The notes below the pieces were generated by a model, which had not been told where the DNA came from, made no database searches, and worked only from the letters and a program-made list of their open reading frames with translations. Shown piece by piece: positions 10,791 to 23,000 of a DNA stretch of 64,000 nucleotides. The stretch is taken from NCBI GenBank assembly GCA_964017235.1, contig OZ024935.1, positions 6,634,001-6,698,000 on the forward strand, read 5' to 3'. The DNA is from Sabellastarte sp. h YS-2021 (Eukaryota; Annelida; Polychaeta; Sabellida; Sabellidae). The position numbers were made by a program, and so were the translations under genes. Each line of letters opens with the position of its first letter. Position 1 is the first letter of the stretch.

Positions 10791-11240
10791 GTTGGTAAAT
10801 TTGAGTTTGTTGAGTCTCTGCAATCTCACGGGCAGAACTTTGTTAAACACATCTAAACAAATTGCACAGCCCTGGGTATGTGCACTATCAGCTTCTTTGC
10901 AGATGTCAACCATATTGGCTAGTAATAATTTATGTTCTTTTAACATTATCCACTGGGTTTCAGAATCCTTGACTATGATAACAATTCTATCCCTCACTAG
11001 AAAATCAACACAGTCTGTACAATATTTACACATCTTTATCAATGGAGATATTGCAGTGTAGAAACATTCAATTGAATCACCTTCTCTGTGGCAACAGAAC
11101 CGCTATTAAACACAAATCGTTGATAGGTCTCACTAACTTCACCAACTGCAAACTCCTCAATTTTTGGGGGAATTTCTTCAACTGTTCTTTTCCATCCAGG
11201 AGTTTCTCAAGAGAAAACAGTATCAAGAAGTAATGCAGCT
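10785..11240 (-). pseudogene. Ty3/gypsy-type gag fragment
   Basis: The minus-strand frame at 10785-11042 contains LVRDRIVIIVKDSETQWIML and HKLLLANMVDICKEADSA. This resembles the capsid C-terminal pattern of gypsy Gag proteins (L-R-D-R-I-V..G, then L..A..IC...E). The family differs from the Gmr1-like gag at 8809-9471. No protease or RT follows; it is an isolated scrap between two LINE fragments. Confidence 0.45.
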
Positions 11241-11324
11241 ACTTGATATTGTTTGGAATGAGCTTCCGGTCCTGCAATAATTGTATAGTAATTCTATTTT
11301 TTTCCATAAACAGCTTCCAATTCT

Positions 11325-12275
11325 CCCCATCACTTATATGCAGATGACACATAAATTTACTTGGAACTTGACTCTAGGAACTTTGATTCTAGTATCACTG
11401 AACTGACAAATTACCTTGAGGCGGTCCAGGCTTGGACTGGAAATAATAAACTTAAATTAAATCCTGACAAGAATTTATAGTGATTGGTGATGATCAAATA
11501 AGAAGCTCCCTGAAGTAATCTTTCCCAGTAAGTTTGCTTGGCGACAGCATGGAACCAGCTGAATTGGTCAAAAACCTTGGTGTCATCCTGGATGCGGAAA
11601 ATTCAATGCAAAGTTATGTGGCTAATCTCTGTCGCATAAGTTACTACCATCTCCGGGAACTACAAAGGGTCCGCAGGTACTTAAATCATAAAACAGCTGT
11701 AAGGGTGGCAAATGCCTTGGTTAGCAGTCGCTTGGATTACTGTAACTCACTGCTTTATAACACAAAAAAGGCCTTATGTCGTACTGTATGCAAGCTAAAT
11801 AAATATTGACATGTCACACCTTTCCTGCACAAACTACACTGGCTTCCCATTTATTAACATATATTGTTCAAATACAATCTTCTTACTTACAAAGCAATAC
11901 ATTTAAGCCAACCTCCATATCTTTCTCTCTAATTAGGCGGAGTGATCTCACATGGGGCAATCGATTATCAATTTCCTCATCTAAACCAAATAAACGCTCA
12001 GGGCTGCGCAGCTTCATAGTAGGTGCTCCCAGGGAGTGGAACCAGCTTCCACAAGCCATTAGAACCATAAAAAGCATTTCTGGTTTCAAAAAACAGTTGA
12101 AAACATATCTTTTCAGATTAGCTTATCCTCCACCATAGCCTATCTCCCCTATGAGATGCTAATATGGTAACGAACCCTGTTGGAAACTGGACTATCCCTT
12201 TTTGCACATCAGTGCCTTAGAGGATGTTTACATCAATTCGGTGCTTTATAAGTGTTTCTTACTTACTTACTTCTC
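11325..12275 (+). mobile_element. CR1/L2-type LINE fragment, 3' half
   Basis: The reading begins at the RT catalytic box HLYADDT (about 11331). [11 protein letters not shown] follows, then VKNLGVILDAENSM and [15 protein letters not shown] (11534-11809), and the terminal [16 protein letters not shown] (to 12138). Two frameshifts and stops are present. The 3' end carries a short tandem tail of CTTA units near 12257-12270, typical of this LINE group. It is 5' truncated. Confidence 0.8.
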
Positions 12276-12539
12276 TACAGTATTGCTGTCAAATATAAGC
12301 TGAGAGAGGGGATTAATAGCAACCAGTGTTGGTACACATAAAGGTATTATCACTAAAATATATTGTGCACAACCGCTGCTGATTTGTTTTGGAGGCATAT
12401 ATGGATGGGACAAACACACAAAAAGAGAGAGAGAGAGACTGAAACTGCCGACATGCAAACTCAGTACACGAGGCAGCATACCAGAATAGCACCCGAACAA
12501 GAAGAGTCATATTAACACACACATAACAAAGGTCACTAG
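12276..12539. other. No gene seen; GA microsatellite
   Basis: An AG-dinucleotide run sits at about 12423-12438. I see no conserved reading frame on either strand. Confidence 0.5.
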
Positions 12540-12705
12540 AACAAAATCAAAGATCAAATCAAGGTCATACCATGACATTGTGCACCTACACCTTTCAACC
12601 AATAACCCTGCCAAGTATCAACTTAATACACTTAATTGGTTTCTGAGATATAGCCCGTGAAACGTTTAAATCTTCAGGGTGACCAAGACAAAGAATTTCT
12701 TGTAC
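12540..12705 (-). repeat. Diverged repeat related to the array at 18020-18600
   Basis: On the minus strand it contains TGTAGGTGCACAATGTCATGG and then TATGACCTTGATTTGATC. This matches the unit core of the tandem array in intron 5 of the ROCO gene. It is one unit, in opposite orientation. Confidence 0.55.
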
Positions 12706-13268
12706 TTACTATAAAACTTTTATTTTGAATAAAAAACAAGCATACACAATAATACTGTTATGTTTGGATAAAATTTCAGACACGCTCAATATCTAATAAC
12801 TAAAAACCTATTCACATAGATGACCCTGGTGATAAAACTGTCAAATCTGTTTGCAATCCACTTGTGAATGTGACACTTGTGGTGAATGTATCGTTGATCG
12901 TTGAGTTCAGGTGCTTGTTGTGGAGTAACAAAAAAATAAACAGATAAGAGACTATGAAAGAAATAAAATACAAGTCAAGTACTGAAAATAATTGCAGTAT
13001 GTAAATGAACAAAATACTGAAAACAGGTGGAAAGTGTGTTATAATAATCAGAAAAGATGTCTGACTAGTTTGTGAAAGTGAAACAATATTGGTTTCAAAT
13101 TCAAAATAACTGATTAATACTATCATCAGTTTGTGACATTTGAGTGAAAACAATGGTATTTTTATGTTTTGAATTTTATGCATTAAAACAGAATTTTTCC
13201 AAGAAACATAATGTTTAATCCATCTTAGTAGTTACTTGTGAATCAATTACACACTGATCAAATTTCAG
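12706..13268. other. Upstream region of ROCO gene, no conserved feature
   Basis: This is AT-rich sequence without a supported coding frame. A splice acceptor (aaatttcag) at 13260-13268 suggests that a non-coding 5' exon lies somewhere upstream, but I cannot place it. Confidence 0.4.
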
Positions 13269-13281
13269 AGACAAGTCAATT

Positions 13282-14099
13282 ATGGATGAACTCTGGTGGA
13301 ATGAACAGAGACTTACTGACAATGATTTGTCAATGAAGTTTAAAACATTATCCCAGGAAAAAACATATAAAAAGGTGGATTTTAGTTATAATAGTCTGCA
13401 ATGTATTCCAAACTTTACCCAACACAATCAGTTTGAATGTGTTGAAGACTTGTCTCTGTTTCACAACAACATAGTGAGTGTAGACACCGAGAGACTTCCC
13501 TGCAATGTAAAGTTGTTGAACATGTCTTCTAACCAGGTCAGTGAGTTAGTTGGCAACCTTACTGGGTTACACAGACTTGAGGTGTTGTGGCTTAACAAGA
13601 ACAGAATCCATGTGTTTAATCCATGCAGTCTACCAGCAAATATTCAGGTGTTGGGCATTGAAAGTAACCAGCTCACTGACATGCCTGATGTAAGTCAGTG
13701 TCATCTACTGAGGAAACTGTATTTATCAGGTAACCAAATTACAGACTTGGATTCACAGAAAGTACCATTAAATATAGAGCAGTTAGACATCAGAAAAAAT
13801 AAAGTTGCTGTAGTTAGGAACTTTTCTCGCCACAAAAAACTACGCAAACTGTATCTGGATGGAAATCAAATCATGACAATCTATGATACCAATAGAGACA
13901 TGTCATCCTGGATAATAACCGTATTTGATGAAAAGTTTTTTAAAAATAAAGAAGGATACAAACACTTGCTTGATTGTGGGCTCAAAACTGGAAAGCTCAG
14001 ACAACCTCCAGAAGAAGTGTTCAAACGTGGCCTGAAGTCTATACAGACATACTTCAAAGATATGGCCCTGTCAAAAAGGGTGAGGCATTCAAGGAAAAG
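13282..14099 (+). CDS. ROCO gene exon 1: leucine-rich repeats
   Basis: The start ATG at 13282 follows a splice acceptor at 13268. Repeats of about 22 residues fit LxxLxLxxN (for example LRKLYLSGNQITDL and IEQLDIRKNKV). The exon ends with a charged helix, GLKSIQTYFKDMALSKR, the usual bridge from LRR to Roc. The donor is AAG|GTATGT; the codon is split after two bases. Confidence 0.85.
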
Positions 14100-17000
14100 G
14101 TATGTGGTCAATGAGATAAAGATAACATGTGCGGAATTGTCTGAATATTTGCACCCGGTTTGAAAACTGCTTTGGGTTTTTTCATTGATATCGAACCTTT
14201 TCATGAGATGGAATTTGACCTTTGACATCTGTATTAATGCGAAGCAGGGCATTTAAATTAAAAATTATTTTGTGATGGGTGCAACAACTAACAGAAAACT
14301 TTGACCTTGGACCCCTGATTCTAGGTCATGTAACTAAGTATTAATAATTCTAAGAACTTTGTAATGGTAAATACTTTGAAACGAGTTCATGGGTTGTCAA
14401 TATTTTTAGTTGTCAGATTTAAACTTTATGGGCCAATGTCAGTGAGGTAATATAAAAGCGTGCAAGGCAAGTCTTTTTACAGCAACAGATTTGACTTTTA
14501 AGCCCTGTTTAAGATCAAAAGGTGATTTCATGGTAAAAACGCTTTTACATATTCCTCATTATATTGAAGAAATTTTGGCACATAAACCCGCAAATTAATA
14601 TTGATGGGAAGTGGATATTTATATACTGTCAGACTTTACCTGAAACTTTCCATTAAGGTCAAATGGCATCATTGTGTAATTTTTCGTGTTTATTTTAGAA
14701 ATAAAATAACAAATATTATTCATTCAGCTTCTATTTTTTTATTCTGACATCTAATTGTTAAGCGAAGAGGTAATTTAAAGTCATCATAAATGAACTGTTA
14801 TCAATTGTGGGTCTTATATTAACTGTATCTTTAGGCTGGTGTTACTGGGTCCAACTGAGGCAGGAAAAACAAGCATGGTAGAGAGTCTTATTGCTGGTAA
14901 AGCAATTTTGGTAAAGATAGAGGACAGAACTCAAGTCATCAGTTTGAAGGAATGGAATATCACGCAGTATGACATCCTGCACATATATGACCACGGAGGT
15001 CATTATGTGTACGCTATCACCACACCTTTATTCATAGCAAAGGACAGCATACTATTCCTTGTCCACGATATTACCAAAGTGAGGCCAGAGGACACTAACA
15101 AAACCACTGAGGTTCTACGCCAGGCTTTTCACCAGTATCCTGAAAACAAGGTGTACATCATTTTCACGCATACCGACCTCATTAATGCTGACCAAGTCAC
15201 ACAGAACACCAATCTTCTCATGGGCATACTGAAGCAATTTCTAGATGAAGAGATAAGCAATCTTAACAAGCTCCTTATTGAACAGAACTCAGATATTGTT
15301 GATAAAACTGCTAAACTATTGGAGTGTTTCAAGGAAAAGAGATCAAACTTACCAGTCTTCTGTGTTTCAAGTCAGAACTATGCCGGGATGGAAGAAGTGA
15401 AAAATTGTCTTACGAAGGTAGTAATGGAAAAACGTACAAATATTCCTGAATCTTGGATAGAATTCTACAAGCAAATCATTGGAACCAAAAAAATCTACAT
15501 CACATTGCATGAAACATTGCAATTGTTTCCAGGGGCACATCATAACATGCCTCAAACAGCTGGTGGTGCAGTACAGCAAGAAAGTGGACCAATTGTTCCA
15601 TTGCAATACTTTTCAGATTCAAATCTCTGTCTTCACTATGAAAGCAACCCTTTCTTGAAAGACTATGTTTTCCTTGACATTGATTTGCTTGCAGATCTAT
15701 TTAAGTCTCTGTTTCACCACAACATTACTGAAGTGATCAATTATGATAACAATGAAAAGTTGCAAGCAAAATTTCAGAAGGGCGAATGTGATTTAGCAGT
15801 GAAGCGCTATCAGAAGGAAGGTCTGTTAGGCCAAAAACTATTATCATACCTTTGGGAGCATTACGGACTTTCATTTCATGATGAAACAGTTCTGTTACAG
15901 TTGATGCAGTCATTTAATCTGTGCTATAGTATCTCCAAGGATCAACAGATTCTACATTTTCCATGGTTCGTGCAGTCACAGGAGTGTCCTCCACATATTG
16001 ATAGAAATTGCTTGATGAATTTTGACAAGAAAAATGCATCTGTACACCTTCAGTGTCAGTTCTTCAATCGGATACCACTGAATGTTTTTGAGATGATATC
16101 TGTCTGTCTGCAGAGAAAAGCTACTGAAGAGTCCCACTACATGGGTGATAGACAGGCATGGCATGATGGTTTAGAGGTTTCATTTGGGTCTGTAAGGTGT
16201 GTCCTTATTCGTTCCGAGCAGATTTCAACCTTTGATATCTGCTTGTACGGGAAGGTTGACGATATGCCTCAGGCTTGGAGAGTCGTAGATTCACTCTTGC
16301 AAGATCTAATGGCCATTTTACAGCCATGGAATGGAGTCATCCGAAGTATCCATTTTGTGTGTGGACATTGTGTGATACTGGGTAAACAGACACCACATCA
16401 CTGGCTTCCTGACTTTGTCTTCCCGAAAAAAAGTGCGACGGTATCCAGATATGTGGAATGTGACTCATCCAGTGACGTACCTGCTGCACTGGTGATACAT
16501 GTCTTCAATGGTAAATACCGCACATTCAGTCTGATATTGAGCACAGTAAGATCTTGAATTTATTGGAATATATGGTCAAGAAAGTTATCTGTGAAAGCAG
16601 AGCATTGTAAATTGCAATCATGTAATTCACAAATGTCAGAGTTGGAGTTTAACATCCCATGTAACAACCAGCATCTATCTTTCAATAAACTTAAAATTGT
16701 GCAAACAAACAAAAAACAACACAAGTGGACATTAAATAGAGGCGACATTTGTTTTCAATAGGTTTTGATTAACATTTTAACAAGTGTTATCTTGGAACTA
16801 TTGCACACGGTCTCTCAAGCAGTTAGCTCTTTATTTACTGTGTTTGATGCCAATACTTTTTCTTTCTATGTTTAGATGAAGATGACCAGAAAGGCCAATC
16901 CACAGCAATACAAGATGTCTTAGAATATCTTGAAAAGAACTGGAAAGGTAAATCAGAATGATAAGAGTCAAGCATAATTTTATAAAAAAAAACATGTTTT

Positions 17001-20000
17001 ATTCATTAGATGTCTAATATAGCTAGCAATATTTATTTTAAAATGAGTTTGAATATGAACTCGTATCTATGGTGATTATATAAGTGAGTTAGATGACAAT
17101 TTTTATAGGGTGTATTCATTTTATCTAAAATTAATATAGTGGTGAACCATTTTGAATACTTACAGCACAGAACCCTCCCCAACCTGTTCTGTACTTGGAC
17201 TGTGAACAGATTGGGCCTGTAGTCTTCAAGCTACAATGGTGTCTGCCCCATCAGGAACCTGGTGCAGAGCCCATTACCGGTACAGTGCTTGAATTCAAAG
17301 AGGAAGGAAGTGATTGGTTAAGATGTCACGACATTATCCAAGGCATCGCATTTACATTCACAGGTAAACTATTAAATTCAGTTATGGGTCAGTACAGCAG
17401 TGGACCCTCAGAATATATCAAGAATCAGAAGACCTAAACTGATGTTCACTTGCAATGGAGCTCAAATATCGCATGTCACCCTGCGAACATAATAAAGTAG
17501 CTTGCATTTCCTGGTGGCATAAGCATATTCAGTGAGAGTTGTTCACACATGTGTTAATTTAGATAACAAATTTTTAAACGATTTTCATGTTTACATCATT
17601 TATGTACTGTATATTCAGGCTGCGCAGTGGAATTTCGCGTGGCTGTACAGAACAAATATGGGACTGGATCATTCACTTACTGCACACCGCGTGCTGACAT
17701 ATCAGGTGTGATTATTTGTGTCTAATTTCAATCACCAAATGAGTTAGAATTAATTTTAATCCAATATACTGTCTATGAACCTGTGAGAATTAGTGGCTTC
17801 TCCCTTTTGAAACTTTTAATGTCAATTGTCCCATTGTATGATTTGTATGCCACATAGTATTATAATAAAATAGATAAGATTTAGCAGTTTTTACCCAACA
17901 GACTTTAAGAGCTGCGCAGGTATTTTTTCACCCATGGCGCCCAGATGGACAGCTGGGTGGGCAGCAGGATGATCGGGAGGTCGGGAGGGCGGACAGGCAG
18001 TATCAAAAATTGTGTCCGGCCTATATCTAAGAAACTATAATATATAGGAAGTTGGTAATTTGTAGGGACATTAGCTGGGGGTGTAGGTGTGTATCATCAT
18101 GATATGACCTTGATTTGACTGTTGACCTTGTTGTCGTAACCTAGACCTGTAAAATTTTCTGCGGGCTATATCGTAGATGTAGGAAGTTGATAGTTACTTG
18201 GTTACAGAGTGTAGGTGTCCAACATTATGATGTGATCTTTGGTATGGATACTGGTTAGGAGCTGTGGTGTGCAACGTCATGGTGTGATCCTGATTTGACC
18301 CTTGGCCTTGCCATAGTGACCTTGAGCTATCAAATCCTGTCCGGGTTTTATCACAGAAACAGTAATTTATAGGAAGGTTTTCTTGCAAGAGACGTTGATT
18401 AGAGTATGTAGGTGTGCAGCATCAGGGTGAGACCTTGATTTAACCTTTGACCTTGCCGCAGTGACCTTGACACTTAAAATTTTGTCTGGGCCATATCTCA
18501 GAAACTGTAAGGCGTAGTTCATACTTGGTAGGGACATTGGTTTGGAAGTGTAGGTAAGCAAAATCATGATATGACGTTTAACCTTGGCTCTGCCAAATTG
18601 TTTCCACCTACCATATTTGAGCCATATTTCTCTTTTTACAAAGATACGTGGATTTCTATAACTTTTTATGTTCACTTTTACTTAAATGTGCTATTTCTTT
18701 GGGCAACTATACTTCAATTGATAAATCTTACAGCTTCATATTTTTACTTTACTGATTAATGCTGTCATTTTTATATTGAATTGTCTTGTTTTAATAATTA
18801 ACTTTACATACATTTTCTCTTTCTTAGACATTATTGACTCTCCTTAAGCAATATTTGGATCTTTATATAATAACACTGTTTGCTCTGAAAGTCTCTTTTC
18901 TGTTTCACTTCTTATATATCTCTTAGTGTCAAAAATATATCCCTTGACTGTAAGGTATGGACATCTGTGATGCTATTTATATTTTTGTATTAAAATAAGT
19001 AATATTTTGTGTATGCATATCAAACTATGCAGATTGTTTACTACAGATCAAGAGCTTACAGAAAGTGACAAACAAACCTTAACGTGCAGCGTGGAAGCAT
19101 TTTCCCACATGAGTTCTATTCAGGCCATAGCGACAAGGTTGCTTGCCAGAGGAGTATTGAAAAAGGATGGCAGAAAAGAAGTTGTCAATAGTTTGAAACT
19201 GCACGGATCTCAAGAGGCTGCAAGTAGGTCTTCACCTTAATGTAGTAGGTTTTCACCAATGGCCAAAATTCAACAAATTGTAAATATTTACCTTTTAACC
19301 TAGATTATAAAATATTAATTATACATTATTTCTTACTATTGCACCCCACCCCCTTGTGTGACGACTGGGTAATTGAGACTGTTAGTACTTATTGAATTTC
19401 ACACAAGACTATGACTATCTGGTGTTTAATCGTCCATAAAGATTATTAAGATCCAGATTACTAATCCAGAATTGTGTGTGTGTATGTAGGGGGGGTGGGG
19501 GGTGTGGGTGTGAACTTTCTGAAATATTTACATGCAAAAAAATTTAAACCATTGATTAAATTGCAATGCCTTTCCATGGCTTTTTCATTCTTAGAGTTTT
19601 TCACCACTGATGAAGGGACCAGGGTTTGCGTCTTCTATAGCAATGGTTGCTACTGATTTATGTTCGATTTAGATTTATTCGATTTATGTTTGATCTTATG
19701 GCTTAATTATTAGTCACAGAAATAATCTATTAAAAGAAATGTACTATACCATGGGTGTTATACCAAAGAATATAAACTAAATCAAGAAACCATAATCTGT
19801 ATATGTAGAATATGCCCTGTAAGGTTTCTCGGAGTAAAATTTTAAATATTACCTTGAGCTCAGTCAGCTTCACATTGAAATATGTTTTTACAATAAATGA
19901 TTATTGGTCATGTAGAATTGTACATTTTTAGGGTAGTATGCTCTCGTCTAAGAATCACACCGTGATTTAACAATGTAAAGAAATCAACCTTTTTAGCTTT

Positions 20001-23000
20001 TAGCCTGAGGATAAATATACATTAAAGTAGCCTTTGATGTGTTCCTTTAGGGCAGTGACTGACCAATTTATTATCAATATGACTAATTTTAAAACTTTGA
20101 GATTCCTTAAATGGGGAATATTTATACATGAAAACTTGCTGTAAATTGGAAACTTGTAGAAATCTCATTATTGGCGAGCAGTTCCTTAACATAAAGTAGA
20201 GCAGTAAAAACTTACAAAGAAGCTGGTTGTAATATATATTGCCTAATTGGTTGTGTGGTTCTTTCTTCTTGTTTTAGTGCAGTTGATAGATGAAATCACT
20301 GGAGTCACATACAAACAACTTTATCTGGTTAGAAAGACATTGACAGAATTTGGTCAACAGTCCCTGGCAGAGCTGTTTCCCATACGAAATACTGAAAAGT
20401 AATATACACATATATTTATAATTTGTAGTGTCACCAACATCATTGGAAATTTAACATAAAACGTCTGATAAGGAGAATACTTGTGACGTATTTTGAAATA
20501 ATGCATCTCTCAAGATGATGATTTGTCAAATTTTTAATGTTTTAAATGTTGATTTAATGTTATAAAGTAAAAAAATAACACAAATATTAATATGTACGTT
20601 AATGTAAATTCATGTACTGACAATTACTTATGGTTTTACTGCAGTGCTTTGATATCAGAGTCATCTGATACTTCTCATAGCCATACCAAAGTTACATCCC
20701 AACCAGGCAGTACAAAACGAACCCTCCAGCCTCAAACAGTATCGGAAAGGTAAATATCTGGGCCTGTATTCACAAAGATTCTTAGAATTTTTCTTAGAAT
20801 TACAATTATGTCTAAGAAAAATTCTAAGCTAAGAATTTTCTTATTCTTAGAATAAAAACCTATTCACAAAACAATTCTTAGCTAAGAATAACTCTAAGAA
20901 TAGAGGTAAAAAGAAATGTGTGCACAGGTTAGACTAAGTGTAATTCTAAGAAAAATTCTAGGAATCTTTGTGAATACATGCCCAGAAGTGACTTTCTTAT
21001 TCTTATTTTTTATTTAATTATTCTTATTTCTTATTTAATTATTCTAAGAATAATTTTAAGAATAAAAGCTATTCTTAGAAAAATTCTAAGAATAAATATG
21101 ATTCTAAGAATAAGAATCTTTGTGAATAGAAAATTTCTTGTTCTTAGAATTTTTCTAAGAAAAATGGCAATTCTAAGAAAAATTCTAAGAATAAGACTAA
21201 TTCTAAGAATAAGAATCTTTGTGAATACAGACCCTGGTCAGCTGGTGTAGTAAGTTTTGTTTTCATGTATCAAATACTGAACACAGATAATATGCAGTAC
21301 ATTATTTTGTCCACATATTACAAAAGTAGTAACATCACTGACAACATTTTGGCATTATAACACTTACCAAAATAGTTTTTGTTAAACCTTACTTATCGTA
21401 ATGGTTATAGGTTATCAAGAAATTATCTGACCTCTGTTTCATCAAGCAATATATAACTAGTGTATTTTTGTGGCTGAACAAATGCTACAGATATCTTGTA
21501 ACTTCCATAGAAACTTGACTGTTATAATCAATGTTATCTTTACAGGCAGGAAGGTGGGAAAAGACAGAGGACAGAGGACAAAACAGACCCGTCCCATCAG
21601 TCCACATCCAGTGCTGTACAGATGTCTTCTCTACCAACCGATGACAGAACACAAATCCTGAGTAAATCTATGCCTTACAATCATAAAACTCAAACATGAA
21701 ATCTTTATTTTTAATTTAATTTTAATATTTTATGTTAATTTTTCAATGAATTCAAATATAAATTACCACATTGTAACAAATCATGAGACGATTTTTTTTG
21801 TTCTTTTTTATAAATTGTAAATTCAATTCAATACTATTTGGAGGCCAGTACTTTAATATATTACACACGTTTTATACCAGAATACATATATTTTTGGCCT
21901 GATATTTTCCTGCTAGAGTTTTCACATACTAGCTATATTTTAGTAATTTCTTTTTCTTTCCATCACACTTGGTGTTCCACACTTTTTACATACAATGTCT
22001 CTTGAGTTTAAACTGTTACTTTCCAGGTGTGATGAGGGAAGAAGAGCTTGAATCAGCAGAAGTGACAGATACTGTAGCAGTAAGAAACTTTGTCATTATT
22101 ATGATGACCGTTTATAACCTTTAAATGTAACAAATACAAGAACAAAATGTTTATTTTATTTCAAAATGTCATAGATTTAATTATTTATGATGAGAAACAG
22201 AAGATACAATTGGATTAATTTTCCAGGTTAGCATTCTGAAGTACTAATAATGTAACATAGTGGACAAGTATGACTCATACATCCAGGGCAGATAGTAACA
22301 ATAACTAGTAAAGAATTATTATTTTAGTACCATTTCTATGCAGACGGCATTTGATCGTTTGCTAAATCTATATATTGAAGAACTGACACAGTGAAAAAGT
22401 GTTACTTAAACCAGCAAGACAATGCAATCAAAATACCATGTCCCCAAAGAAATAAGTTTTTACATGTAATAAATGCATGTATATTAAAAGATATTTTAAC
22501 AAGACTAAATGCAGGTAGCATTACATGGGGACAAATATTTTGAGATTTTTAATTGTTATATATAATTACAAGTGATGCTGGTGCTTTTATATAGTAATGG
22601 CTATCTGTATATTACATTCATATTGTAATGTGTGCACTGTTGAAAGTTTATCAAGTTTAAGTAAAGTTGAGCATTTTGTGTTTAAGCTAAATTTCCAGTA
22701 ATATCATTTCACAAAGCCAGGAAATAGTACTGTCTTCTTTGTTTTCAATTCTATTCATAAATTAATCATCAATAAACAACAGCATTTGATAATGGTTTCA
22801 TTTGAAAAGTTTCCTCTCTACTGGAACAGTTGGTGAAGAGCTCATGTGGCAGTATTATTCATTCAAGTGCATCTTCTAACCAGATCTGTATTGTATTGTT
22901 TTCACAGAGCAAGTTGTCCAAACTGTGTGAGGAATGCCGCCTGGAGGTTACCAAAACAACACTTGGACGTCAAGATGTCATTTTAACACTATCTAAACTG

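Noticed and set aside
12812-13183. 123-codon minus frame rich in hydrophobic residues
   Set aside because: AT-rich DNA before the ROCO start; the Phe/Ile/Leu excess is explained by base composition.
13881-14252. 123-codon minus frame
   Set aside because: Antisense to ROCO exon 1, without domain or codon support.
20978-21250. 90-codon frame of Ile/Leu/Arg repeats
   Set aside because: It is the translation of TTCTTAGAA/AATTCTAAG words of the MITE; not a protein gene.
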